NCBI GenBank assembly: GCA_965225915.1
Contig: OZ245326.1
Location: 1,736,001-1,800,000, forward strand
Direction: 5' to 3'
Origin: JAAXHH01 sp965225915
Lineage (GTDB): Bacteria > JAAXHH01
Length of the DNA stretch: 64,000 nt
Shown one piece after another: positions 9,094 through 17,244 of the stretch. The notes under the pieces are model-generated. The model was not told where the DNA came from. It saw only the letters and a program-made list of their open reading frames with translations, and made no database searches. Position 1 is the first letter of the stretch. Each line of letters starts with the position of its first letter. The position numbers were made by a program, and so were the translations under genes.

Positions 9094-9804
9094 TCAGGTT
9101 TTTCTTTCTACCTCGATCTGTCCCTGGCCGGAAATCCTTCCGATGAGAATCTCGGTCGCTAGTCCGATAAAGAGGCCGTTCTCCAGGATGCCGGGTATGT
9201 TGTTGAGCGTTCTTTCCATTTCACCTGGGTCGTCGATTCCTTCGAAACGGGCGTCCACAACCATATTACCCTGGTCCGTGATGACCGGTCCGTCCTTGCG
9301 GGTTGCCATGCGCAGCGCGGGTTCCCCGCCCAGCGTTTCGACGGTCCGCATGACGGGTTGAACCGCCATGGGCAACACTTCCAGAGGCACGGGACATTTC
9401 GTACCCAGCCGTTCTACCAGTTTCGACTCATCCACGATTACGATGAACCGGTCGGCCATACCGTCCACGATCTTCTCGCGAAGGTGGGCGGCGCCCCGGC
9501 CCTTGATCAGGTTCTTCCCGGGATCGACCTCGTCCGCGCCGTCCACTGCGATATCGATCCCGTCCACGTCGTCCAGCGTGCCCGTCGGAATGCCATGATT
9601 GCGGGCCAACACAGACGCGTCGAAGGAGGTGGGTATGCCGACGATATCCAGGCCTTCTTCCCGCACACGGCGGCCCAGTTCCTCGATCATGAACACCGCC
9701 GTCGATCCCGTACCCAGTCCAACCACGTCGCCCTGGCCGACCATCCTGGCGGCTTCCACGCCAACGGTTTTCTTCATCGTCCTGGTCAGTGCATCGGAAG
9801 ACAT
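9094..9804 (-). CDS. rpiA: ribose-5-phosphate isomerase A
   Basis: RpiA interconverts ribose-5-phosphate and ribulose-5-phosphate in the pentose phosphate pathway. Family motifs are clear: GLGTGSTA near the N terminus binds phosphate, DGADEVDP carries the catalytic Asp, and LIKGRGAAHLREKIV is the lysine-containing loop. VDESK and a KCPVPLEVLP segment follow. I place the start at ATG 9804, giving 236 residues and MSSDALTRTMKK, which matches the usual length. A GTG 20 codons further upstream would add a Gly/Ser-rich leader not seen in the family. Confidence 0.93.
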   Translation of the reverse strand: MSSDALTRTMKKTVGVEAARMVGQGDVVGLGTGSTAVFMIEELGRRVREEGLDIVGIPTSFDASVLARNHGIPTGTLDDVDGIDIAVDGADEVDPGKNLIKGRGAAHLREKIVDGMADRFIVIVDESKLVERLGTKCPVPLEVLPMAVQPVMRTVETLGGEPALRMATRKDGPVITDQGNMVVDARFEGIDDPGEMERTLNNIPGILENGLFIGLATEILIGRISGQGQIEVERKT

Positions 9805-9951
9805 GGCCGCGGTCCCGGGTCCTGTTGATGCCGAATGCCAGCTTCCCAAGATAAGCCCGGTCACCCGGTAAAGTCAACTGTTTCCATTCCTTCAGGCGAT
9901 AGGCCTGATTACTGATGATTCTGTGGTAGTAAAAGGCGCGGATAGTGGATG

Positions 9952-9984
9952 CGCGCCGGCAGAAGAACCCGGTCCGCCGGCGCG
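9952..9984. terminator. GC-rich inverted repeat, possible terminator
   Basis: A 9-bp perfect stem, CGCGCCGGC and GCCGGCGCG, is separated by 15 bases. On the minus strand it follows the stop of the small exported protein gene at 10011, and a CCTTTT stretch lies a little further on, not directly at the stem. It may be an imperfect terminator or a binding site. Confidence 0.3.
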
Positions 9985-10010
9985 TAAGAGGTTGTGTAAC
10001 GGCGCCTTCT

Positions 10011-10469
10011 TCAGTCGGAACTGCGTCGGAAGGTCATCAGGTTGCCGCTGGGAAAGTAGATCGTCAACTGATCTTCTGCTATCTCGATAGTGCAGGGTTC
10101 GGCGGGTACGTCGTCGGCGTCCGTCGGTCTCACCTTCATCGACAGGTCGCTGGCGGCAAAACCGTCGACCGCGTGGCCGCCGGAAAGGTTGTACAGGTGG
10201 CGGAAAACCAGTTTGTTCCCGTCCAGGGTATAGGTGCCGCCCTCACCGGAGCCCCGCCGGGGACCCTCGTCGGTCATGATGAAGAACAGCACTGACCAGT
10301 CCTTCTCGGTAAACGTGATCAGGCCGGTCACTTCGTGGACCGGTCCCGATTTGAGCCGGTACGATTCCGGTCTCCACGAACCCCGGAGGTCGGGTGGCTC
10401 CGCCGAGGCGAGTGGAACCGCGCCCAGAACGAGGAACGCGGCCAGGATGAATTGAACAGTAAAACGCAT
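10011..10469 (-). CDS. small exported protein, lipocalin-like
   Basis: The 152-residue product has a clear signal peptide (basic start, hydrophobic FILAAFLVLGAVPL, then ASAEP as likely cleavage site). The mature part is predicted beta-rich. It begins DLRGSWRPESYRLKSG and continues with GLITFTEKDWSVLFFIM, GGTYTLDGNKLVF and QLTIYFPSGNLMTFRR. This pattern is common in small lipocalin-like or DUF4488-like domains that describe a lipid-binding or structural fold. ATG 10469 is chosen because a TGAGGAC ribosome site lies just upstream. It follows the dehydrogenase gene by 8 bases and is probably cotranscribed. The ligand is unknown. Confidence 0.65.
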   Translation of the reverse strand: MRFTVQFILAAFLVLGAVPLASAEPPDLRGSWRPESYRLKSGPVHEVTGLITFTEKDWSVLFFIMTDEGPRRGSGEGGTYTLDGNKLVFRHLYNLSGGHAVDGFAASDLSMKVRPTDADDVPAEPCTIEIAEDQLTIYFPSGNLMTFRRSSD

Positions 10470-10477
10470 GGATGTCC

Positions 10478-11365
10478 TCACAATCTTCCGGCCGGGTCGA
10501 TTCCCGACCGCTTCAAGTAATCCCCGATGTACTCGAGGAGGTCCGCCTGGGCGTTTCCCCGGTCCTGGAACCGCCTGAGCATTTCCTCCACCACCGGACT
10601 GATCTCCAGCGGGACGTCCAGTGCCCTTCCGAGTTTGACGCCCAGGTGCATGTCCTTCACCCCCAGGTCGGTGGCGGAATACAACGGTTTACCGTCCAGG
10701 AACCGGCCCAGACTCCGTTCCATCATCCGGCTCTGGCCCATGCTCGGCCGGATGGCGTCGATCAACAGCCGGGGATCTATGCCCGCCCGAGCGCCAATGG
10801 CCATCCCCTCGCAGGCTCCGATAAAATTGATAAACATCATGACGTTGTTCACCAGCTTGGTCACGATGCCGCTGCCGATATCCCCCATGTGGACGACCGT
10901 ACCGCCCACGCAGCGCAACAGGGGTTCGTACCGGTCGAAAACCGACTTGTCGCCGCCGACGAATACGGTCAGGGTGGCGTCCCTGGCGCCGAAAACGCCG
11001 CCGCTCACCGGGGCGTCGAGCACGTCGAATCCCCTAGCGGCGCCTTCTTCGGCTATCCGTCGCATGAGTACCGGTTCGCTGGTGCTCGTGTCGATATAGA
11101 CGGCTTCGGCGGAGAGACCGTCGAATATGCCGTCGCCACCGAAGACCACCTCCTCCACGGAGGCGGGTCCGGGCAGCGAGGTAATGACCGCGTCGGAGCC
11201 CAGGGCAACCTCACGGGGAGACGAACCCCAGGAAGCGCCGGCTTCCAGTAGATTTGAGGCTTTATCCGGACATATGTCATGAACCCGCACGGTGTGCCCG
11301 GTCCTCAGGAGGTTGGCAGCCATGGGATTGCCCATGTTGCCCAGTCCGATGAATCCCACGTTCAT
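10478..11365 (-). CDS. 3-hydroxyisobutyrate dehydrogenase-family oxidoreductase
   Basis: This NAD(P)-dependent beta-hydroxyacid dehydrogenase family member oxidises a 3-hydroxyacid such as 3-hydroxyisobutyrate, tartronate semialdehyde (reverse) or a related compound. The 295-residue protein opens with the nucleotide-binding GFIGLGNMGNPMAANL motif. It also has the DAPVSGG substrate-binding motif (about 121-127) and the catalytic Lys in KLVNNVMMF (about 170). Start ATG 11365 overlaps the cupin stop by 4 bases (ATGA), which indicates translational coupling. It belongs to the minus-strand cluster with cupin, SDR and amidohydrolase, so a shared catabolic route is likely, but the substrate is not evident. 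Confidence 0.85.
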   Translation of the reverse strand: MNVGFIGLGNMGNPMAANLLRTGHTVRVHDICPDKASNLLEAGASWGSSPREVALGSDAVITSLPGPASVEEVVFGGDGIFDGLSAEAVYIDTSTSEPVLMRRIAEEGAARGFDVLDAPVSGGVFGARDATLTVFVGGDKSVFDRYEPLLRCVGGTVVHMGDIGSGIVTKLVNNVMMFINFIGACEGMAIGARAGIDPRLLIDAIRPSMGQSRMMERSLGRFLDGKPLYSATDLGVKDMHLGVKLGRALDVPLEISPVVEEMLRRFQDRGNAQADLLEYIGDYLKRSGIDPAGRL

Positions 11366-11760
11366 GACCGGTCCTGGCGGGTCTCGTCGAAGGTCGGGAA
11401 ATCGCCGGGTATGGTGATCTCGATGACTTCGAAGTCGTCGGAGAATTCCATCAATTCGTGCTTGACACCAGGTGCCTGGTACCACGCGTCGCCCGCAGTT
11501 ACCTGGATCTCGCCCACGTCCTCAAGGTCGATGCGCGCCCAACCCCTGAGCAGGTAGTTCATCTGGAACTCCAGGTCGTGGGAATGATACCCCATGGGGC
11601 CGTCGCAGGCCTGGTCGGCCCGGATGACATGGGCCATCACCCGGCCTTCAGTGGCGTCCTTCATGCCCAGGTCGCGATACACGAAGTAGGGCCGCAGCCC
11701 CTTGATCCACTGTGCGTCGCCCACCCGGGCCGCGAATGATTTCGACGTGTTTTCAGCCAT
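11362..11760 (-). CDS. cupin-domain protein
   Basis: A 132-residue single-domain cupin. The first cupin motif is seen as GPMGYHSHDLEFQMNYLLRG, with His-x-His and a Glu as metal ligands. The second is AGDAWYQAPGVKHELMEFS, with a further His. Such proteins are metal-dependent isomerases, dioxygenases or ligand-binding proteins; the sequence does not say which. ATG 11760 has an AAAGGAGA site upstream and is preferred to an in-frame start 32 codons earlier. It lies 46 bases after the SDR gene and overlaps the next gene by 4 bases. Confidence 0.82.
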   Translation of the reverse strand: MAENTSKSFAARVGDAQWIKGLRPYFVYRDLGMKDATEGRVMAHVIRADQACDGPMGYHSHDLEFQMNYLLRGWARIDLEDVGEIQVTAGDAWYQAPGVKHELMEFSDDFEVIEITIPGDFPTFDETRQDRS

Positions 11761-11806
11761 GGTCTCTTCTCCTTTTGATTGGGGAACACCGGTTACCTGG
11801 TTTTCG

Positions 11807-12595
11807 TCAGGGGGTGCCTCGCTTCCCGCCGCCATCCATATAGACGGCGGTTCCAAACACGTAAGAACAGGGTTCCGACACGAGAAAAGTCGCTACGGCG
11901 GCGATCTCCTCCGGTTCCGCGATGCGTCCGGCGGGAAGCCTTCCACCGGCTTCGCGAAGCAGTTCCTCGACGTCGCGGCCCTGTTTATCAGCCTCCGCCT
12001 GCTGTACGTCCCGGGCTCTTTGGGTGTTCGTCAGGCCGGGACAGATGGCGTTGACCAGGATGCCGTCTTCGGAGACCGCGTCCGAAAGGGCCCGCGTGCA
12101 GTTCAGGACGGCAATGTTGGCCAGGCTGAGGGGGATGTTATCGCGGTCGGGACTCGTCCCCGCGCTTCCGGCGATATGGACGATGCGCCCCCACTGGTTT
12201 TCCTTCATGTACGGGATCACGAGTTGAGACATCCGCAGATAACCGTGTGCTTTCAGCGCCAGCCCATCGTCGATCTGTTCCGTGGGAAGCGCCAGGATGT
12301 CGCCACCCCGAGCCGCGCCCGCGCAGTTGACGAGAATATCGATTCCGCCGAAGGTGTCGGCGGCTTCCCGAACCGCCTTGCGGCATCCTTCCAGCGAGAC
12401 AAGGTCGGCCGTGACCGCGTGTCCTTCACCTCCCGCCGCGTTCACCTCGCGGACCACCTCGTCCAGCAGGTCCCCGCTTCGGGCCGTGACGCATACGCGG
12501 GCGCCCTCCCGGGCCAGGGCCGCCGCGCAGCATCGTCCGATGCCCCGGCTGCCGCCGGTTACAATCGCCCTCTTTCCACGCAGCTTCAGGTCCAT
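11807..12595 (-). CDS. SDR-family protein with atypical catalytic residues
   Basis: The 262-residue protein has the Rossmann fold of short-chain dehydrogenases: VTGGSRGIG (12-20) binds the cofactor, and VNCAGAARGG (89-98) follows the NNAG position. The usual YxxxK active site should lie about 12 residues after Ser144 but reads PLSLANIAVLN, with Leu156 for Tyr and Asn160 for Lys. The tetrad Asn also appears to be Lys115 (ALKAHGYLRM). A side branch of SDRs is known with LKxxGYxRM and xxxNAAL sequences, so this looks like a member of that branch that has also lost the Tyr. It may bind nucleotide without classical reductase chemistry. The end YMDGGGKRGTP is normal. Confidence 0.8.
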   Translation of the reverse strand: MDLKLRGKRAIVTGGSRGIGRCCAAALAREGARVCVTARSGDLLDEVVREVNAAGGEGHAVTADLVSLEGCRKAVREAADTFGGIDILVNCAGAARGGDILALPTEQIDDGLALKAHGYLRMSQLVIPYMKENQWGRIVHIAGSAGTSPDRDNIPLSLANIAVLNCTRALSDAVSEDGILVNAICPGLTNTQRARDVQQAEADKQGRDVEELLREAGGRLPAGRIAEPEEIAAVATFLVSEPCSYVFGTAVYMDGGGKRGTP

Positions 12596-12696
12596 GATTG
12601 CAGATTCTCCGGTCGGTTGTGCTCCCCGGGACGCGATCGATCATCTTGTGACGGACAAACAGGACTGTAGAGGATCGTTCGCGTGCAGAGGATCGA

Positions 12697-13680
12697 TCAC
12701 AAGCCGAGCAGCCGAATGGCGTTTCCCCCAAGAATTGCAGAGCGGTCACCTTCGGACAGATCCATTGAGTTTATACTTTCGATCATCTTCGGTATGCTGC
12801 CGATCTGGTGGGGATAGTCGCTGCCGGCCAGAATGTGTTCAGCGCCGGCGAACCGCACGGCGAAGTTCAGCGCGTCCACGTCGAAGTTGACCGTGTCGTA
12901 GTAGAACTGGTTTTTCAAGTATACGGTGGGATGAGTCTCCAGGTTGGCGCGGCACTGTGGAAACGCCTCGTAGCACCGGTCGAATCGCTCGGCGAGATAG
13001 GGCACGGCGCCGCCCAGGTGACCCAGCACCCACCGTATGTTCGGAAAACGCGCCACCACGCCGCTGAACAGGAGGCTGGCCGTGGCCAAGGTCGTGTCCA
13101 TTAGGAAACCTACCGCCGGCATGAGCATGTATTCCTTCATAGCCTCCACGCCCAGGGGGAAGGTGGGGTGGATGAAAACCACCATGTTGCTGTCGTCCGC
13201 CACCTCGTACATGGGCCAGAAACGCGGATCGCTCAGGGCCACGCCGTTGGCGTTGCTGTACACGCACGCCCCTTTCAGGCCCAGCGAACCAACGGCCCGT
13301 TCCATTTCGGCGGCGCAGGCTTCCGGCTTGTTGAGCGGCAGGGTGGCCAGGGCCGGAAACCGTTCCGGATATTCGCGCTGAATGTCGGCGAAGTGGTCGT
13401 TGACCTTGCTGCTCAGTTCCGCGGATCGTTCCGGCGTCTCGATCAGCGTGCCGGGCGCCGTGAAGGTGACGATCTGTGTGTCTATCCCCGTTTCGTCGAT
13501 CACCTCCAGTCGCACGTCCATGAGCCGGTGGCCGGGCACCAGGATGTTGTAGTCGCCGGGGGAGTGCAAGACGGGATTACCGGCCTCGTCGTCGGTCACC
13601 GTGTATGCGCTCGGACCTTTCCGAATCTCATCGACGTATTGGGGAGGATATACGTGGTTGTGAAAATCGACTATGGGCAT
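12697..13680 (-). CDS. amidohydrolase-family protein (ACMSD-like)
   Basis: The 327-residue protein belongs to the amidohydrolase_2 family, which includes aminocarboxymuconate-semialdehyde decarboxylase and gamma-resorcylate decarboxylase. It begins MPIVDFHNHVYPPQYV, with the HxH metal motif at 7-9. A conserved His occurs in VFIHPTFPLG (about 169) and another in VLGHLGGAVPY (about 219), and AGSDYPHQIG (about 285) holds the catalytic Asp. Decarboxylation or hydrolysis of an aromatic-derived or small acid is expected. ATG 13680 has a GAGGAT site 8 bases upstream. It sits 31 bases after the M14 peptidase gene in the same-strand cluster. Confidence 0.87.
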   Translation of the reverse strand: MPIVDFHNHVYPPQYVDEIRKGPSAYTVTDDEAGNPVLHSPGDYNILVPGHRLMDVRLEVIDETGIDTQIVTFTAPGTLIETPERSAELSSKVNDHFADIQREYPERFPALATLPLNKPEACAAEMERAVGSLGLKGACVYSNANGVALSDPRFWPMYEVADDSNMVVFIHPTFPLGVEAMKEYMLMPAVGFLMDTTLATASLLFSGVVARFPNIRWVLGHLGGAVPYLAERFDRCYEAFPQCRANLETHPTVYLKNQFYYDTVNFDVDALNFAVRFAGAEHILAGSDYPHQIGSIPKMIESINSMDLSEGDRSAILGGNAIRLLGL

Positions 13681-13711
13681 AGTGTGATCCTCTTCGATCC
13701 TCTCGTAAGAA

Positions 13712-16258
13712 TCAGTTACCGTACAGTGCGTTAAAGAGCAGTTTGAAGGTGCCGTGCGTCTGGTTGCGGAAATTGACCTGGAATCCGTAGATTACGATCC
13801 GTCCCTCGCCATGGCGCACGTTAATCATGGCGGGTTTGCCCGCGAGTTTTTCTTCCCCGATCAGCCAACCGCTTTCCAGCACGTTTTCACCGGCGTAGGT
13901 GGCGACCAACTCGTATCGGTCGTTGTAATGGGAGGGGTTCACCGAAAACACTGGACTGTTGCGGTGCATGACCAGGGCCTGGTCCGGCATGCCGTACCCG
14001 AGCCGGTGGGTGTTGTCGACCCGTATACGCAGTATGGAACCGGGGCAGTAGAAGGTGCTTGTGGGCAGGCCGGCTGCCACGTCCGTAATCTGCAGGCCGA
14101 ACTTCTCGATGGGAAGCAGTCCGGCCCGGTTGACGGCCAGGAGCGTGCCGCCCTTATCCACGAAGTCACCGATGGCCTCGATTTCCGATTCTCCGAGGCT
14201 GCTGCGGTACTTTTCGGGCTGGAGCATGGTCCCCAGGCGACTTTGGATCTCCTTCTCCGTGCCGGCCATCATGTCCATCGTGTCGTCGGGCAGGATGAAT
14301 ACGTCGCAGAGGTCGTGGAGATCGCCCCGTATATCGGCGTCCCGCACGGTTAGGTAGGGAAAGCCGGACTGCTCCAGCGTCATGCGGGTCCAGCCTTCGG
14401 CCATGTTGCCGCCCCAGTACCGCTGGTACATGGCGATGCGTGGTTGCATGACGGGCACGCCGTCTGCCGGCTCTTCAAGACGGAAGACCGTGGTGCCGGT
14501 ATCCCGGACGATCTCCTCCGCTTGTTCCTGTTCGACGCCGCTGACAATGAAGGCACCCGCCGGCATACCGCGGCCGCCCACCGAAAGGGATCCGTCGGTC
14601 CGGCTGACTTTCGCGCCTGTCGCCAGCAGCGCGTTTACCGCGCCGAACGCGGCGTTCTGCCGGGGATCGACGGCCATGCCGTGTTCGCCGTCGCCGGTTA
14701 TCGCGCCGTTCGCCGGTACGGGCTCGGTCACCGGGTCCAGGTTCAATGCTCCCTTCGCCTGGGCTGTGTAAGGTACGTCGGCCGGCTCCACCCTGACCCC
14801 CATCATTTCCGCCAGGGTATCTGTCGCATTGTCGAAGAGACGGGTGGGTGAACCGTCGCCGCGCCGCGCCCAGGCGTCGTCCGGCCAGAAAGTCCGCTCC
14901 AGCAGCGTTTTGACCACGCCGCGCTTGGGCTGGGCGCTGGAGATGAAATAGGTGCCCGAGGGATAGACCCGGCTACCCACGGTCGCCCGGGTCCGGGTGC
15001 GTTGTATGTCGATCCCCTGGCGAAGCAGGGTGTTCACCAGCGCGGTCACGGTGAGCGGGTCGTGCTGGTCCGGACGAATGAAGAACCCCGCCGATTCATC
15101 CTCCTGGCCTCTTCGGGTCTGGTGCAGCGCTTTCCGCACGGCGTTCCGCAGCACCGTTTCACGGCACCGGGCCGCGATGTCCATGAGTCCCGTAGCAGCG
15201 ACTAGTTGCTGTTCTACCATGTCACGCAACCGCCACCAACCTCCCGGCCAGGGATTGGGGAAGTTGGTCTGCGGCTTGTAATGGGGCAGCGTGTGGAGGA
15301 TACTCCCGTTTTCACCGCTGAGCTGGTGCGGATGAACGTAGAGGGGACTGGCCAGCTTCGCCTGGGCCGTTTCGGTCAACAGGCTGGCGATGTTGTGGTA
15401 GTTGCCGAGCCAGTGAAAACCCATGTGGTACCACGCCGGGAACATGGCGCCGCTGATGACACCCTGCTTGCCCGCTTCCTCGAGCTTGTAGACCATGTGG
15501 GCGCCGTACCAGTTGATCTCGCGCCATATGAGCGGATCGGCGTGGGGGTGGATGGGTTCGCAGTAGGGGCAGACGAACAGGCGTGGGGCGTAACCGCCCA
15601 TCTCGTGGTGGTCCTGGAAGACTTGGGGGTGCCAGTCCTGGAACATGATCTTGGCCATGTACCGGGACTCCACCAGGTTCAGCATGAAGGCGTCGCGGTT
15701 GTTGTCGTGGCCGCAGTACTTGTGGTACAGCCAAGGGAGGTCGCAACCTTCGTAGGGCGTACCCAGGTGCTCGTTGTACCAGTCGGTCACCATGATCTGG
15801 CCGTCGGGATTGGAACAGGGGATCATCAGGAAGATAACGTTTTCAAGGATGTTTCTCGTGGATTCATCCTCGCCCGTAACCAGGTTGTAGGCGAGCTGGG
15901 GGGCCATCTGCGTCGCGGCGATTTCGTTGGCGTGGAGACTCATGGACTGGCAGACGATGACCTTCCCCTTACGAACCAGTCCGTCGATCGCGGCTTCAGA
16001 GAGACCCCTTGGATCGGAAATCCGCGCGTTGACCTCCCGGAGTTCCTCCAGGTCGGCCAGGTTGTCCGCCGAGGTGATGATGGCTAGCAGGAAGGGATTG
16101 TTCTCCGTTGTAGGACCCAGGTTGACCACGCGGATGTTATCGCTCTGCTGGTTCAGCAGGTAGAAATACTCGGAGATGCGGTCCCACCGGGCCATCTTGT
16201 AGTCGTCGCCGGGGCTAAAGCCGAAGAAGGATTCCGGACTCTGAACGCGGTCGGCCAT
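13712..16258 (-). CDS. M14-family zinc carboxypeptidase with C-terminal extension
   Basis: The N-terminal 400 residues form an M14 metallocarboxypeptidase domain. The HxxE zinc motif is in SMSLHANEIA (about 114). MIPCSNPDGQ and GHDNNRDAFML are the substrate-binding Asn-Arg region. QDWHPQVFQDHHEMG gives the third zinc His, and LLTETAQAK may hold the catalytic Glu. Residues about 430-848 are a long extension that includes a GATase-like segment (DVFILPDDT, FVDKGGTLLAVN). No signal peptide is visible, so the protein may act in the cytosol. Many homologues of this size are annotated as M14 peptidases with unknown substrates. It heads the minus-strand cluster that continues with the amidohydrolase. 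Confidence 0.85.
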   Translation of the reverse strand: MADRVQSPESFFGFSPGDDYKMARWDRISEYFYLLNQQSDNIRVVNLGPTTENNPFLLAIITSADNLADLEELREVNARISDPRGLSEAAIDGLVRKGKVIVCQSMSLHANEIAATQMAPQLAYNLVTGEDESTRNILENVIFLMIPCSNPDGQIMVTDWYNEHLGTPYEGCDLPWLYHKYCGHDNNRDAFMLNLVESRYMAKIMFQDWHPQVFQDHHEMGGYAPRLFVCPYCEPIHPHADPLIWREINWYGAHMVYKLEEAGKQGVISGAMFPAWYHMGFHWLGNYHNIASLLTETAQAKLASPLYVHPHQLSGENGSILHTLPHYKPQTNFPNPWPGGWWRLRDMVEQQLVAATGLMDIAARCRETVLRNAVRKALHQTRRGQEDESAGFFIRPDQHDPLTVTALVNTLLRQGIDIQRTRTRATVGSRVYPSGTYFISSAQPKRGVVKTLLERTFWPDDAWARRGDGSPTRLFDNATDTLAEMMGVRVEPADVPYTAQAKGALNLDPVTEPVPANGAITGDGEHGMAVDPRQNAAFGAVNALLATGAKVSRTDGSLSVGGRGMPAGAFIVSGVEQEQAEEIVRDTGTTVFRLEEPADGVPVMQPRIAMYQRYWGGNMAEGWTRMTLEQSGFPYLTVRDADIRGDLHDLCDVFILPDDTMDMMAGTEKEIQSRLGTMLQPEKYRSSLGESEIEAIGDFVDKGGTLLAVNRAGLLPIEKFGLQITDVAAGLPTSTFYCPGSILRIRVDNTHRLGYGMPDQALVMHRNSPVFSVNPSHYNDRYELVATYAGENVLESGWLIGEEKLAGKPAMINVRHGEGRIVIYGFQVNFRNQTHGTFKLLFNALYGN

Positions 16259-16282
16259 GTAACGCTCCTGTCGGTGGTTGCC

Positions 16283-16909
16283 TTACCTGGTTTTTCTCTC
16301 TACCCTGGTGATCACGACCTGTGGCGTGAGGCGCTGGTTTTCGCGGGTGGACATCTGGATCTTCCGGATCACGTCCATGCCCCGGGTCACGCGGCCGAAG
16401 GCGGCGAATCCCTGCCCGTCCGAATTGCGTTTGCCTCCGAAATCCAGTTCCGGCTGATCGCCGATGCAGAAGAAGAACCCCGAAGTTGCGGTGTCCGGCC
16501 CCATGCGCGCCATGGAGATGGCACCGTCGACGTGCTGGAGCCCGGTCATGGAGGTGCGTTCGAGCGGAATCGGATCAAATCCGCTGTTGGGCGGATAGCT
16601 GTCGTCCCGGTAATCGGGGTTTACGGCACCCTGTATGACCTCGATCTTCACGTCGTTGTTCGGCTGGTTGTCCATGGTCACCGTCCGATGGAACACCCCG
16701 CCGTCGTATTGTCCCTCGTCCACGTACCGCATGAAATTCGACACAGTAACCGGTGCGCGTGCCGGGTCCAGCACAACTTCGATGATGCCCGCTTCTGTGG
16801 TCATCTCTATGGTGATTCCTTCTTCCTGGGCATGGGCCGGCACGCAATAGAGACCACTCACAAGCAGTCCGGTCAGGGTGCGTCTCAGTTTAGTTCCCAG
16901 TTTCTTCAT
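16283..16909 (-). CDS. periplasmic cyclophilin-type peptidyl-prolyl isomerase
   Basis: The 208-residue protein has a signal peptide (MKKLGTKLRRTLTG, a hydrophobic stretch, then AHA) and a cyclophilin domain. Recognisable elements are TEAGIIEVVLDPARAPVTVSN, GGVFHRTV with the catalytic-loop Arg, GAISMARMGPDTATSGFFF and PELDFGG. The segment after FHRTV is divergent from the usual FMIQGGD and reads NQPNNDVKIEVIQG, a variant also seen in other bacterial periplasmic cyclophilins. ATG 16909 is chosen because the signal peptide starts there; the in-frame extension upstream is not protein-like. A promoter candidate is at 17060-17088. Confidence 0.85.
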   Translation of the reverse strand: MKKLGTKLRRTLTGLLVSGLYCVPAHAQEEGITIEMTTEAGIIEVVLDPARAPVTVSNFMRYVDEGQYDGGVFHRTVTMDNQPNNDVKIEVIQGAVNPDYRDDSYPPNSGFDPIPLERTSMTGLQHVDGAISMARMGPDTATSGFFFCIGDQPELDFGGKRNSDGQGFAAFGRVTRGMDVIRKIQMSTRENQRLTPQVVITRVERKTR

Positions 16910-17059
16910 GTACTTGCTCCCCGTACAATCAACGCCGTACCGGGCAGGCCGTGCCGGTCCGGCCGGATGACTGATGGATGAACCCCGTCGCGTGTGTGTT
17001 GAAAAAGTCGCCGATAACCGGTTCGTCCTGCAGGCCGGACGAACCTCAAAACGTAATGG

Positions 17060-17088
17060 ATGATGAAACCGGGACGGGTCCCTGTCAA
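17060..17088 (-). promoter_or_regulatory. sigma70-like promoter upstream of the cyclophilin gene
   Basis: On the minus strand TTGACA is followed after 17 bases by CATCAT. It is in the 335-base gap between the divergent cyclophilin and TonB-like genes. On the plus strand another TTGACA occurs at 17147 without a good -10 box. No other feature is evident in this gap. Confidence 0.45.
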
Positions 17089-17244
17089 GCGTTTTGTGGG
17101 GCCATCTGGCAGGGCCGCAGGGCCACATTGATATGTCCAAAACACCTTGACAGTATCGTTGGGGCGGTGGAACTTATGGGCATTAGCCGGGCAGCAAGTT
17201 CGAGGCCGGACCGACCGCCAGGTAAGATCCCGCGACAATCTGCC

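Noticed and set aside
9094..9864. Longer RpiA start at the GTG at 9864
   Set aside because: The 20 added residues are not typical of the family, and the ATG at 9804 gives the usual N terminus.
17147..17175. Plus-strand TTGACA as promoter of the TonB-like gene
   Set aside because: No acceptable -10 box lies at the right distance.
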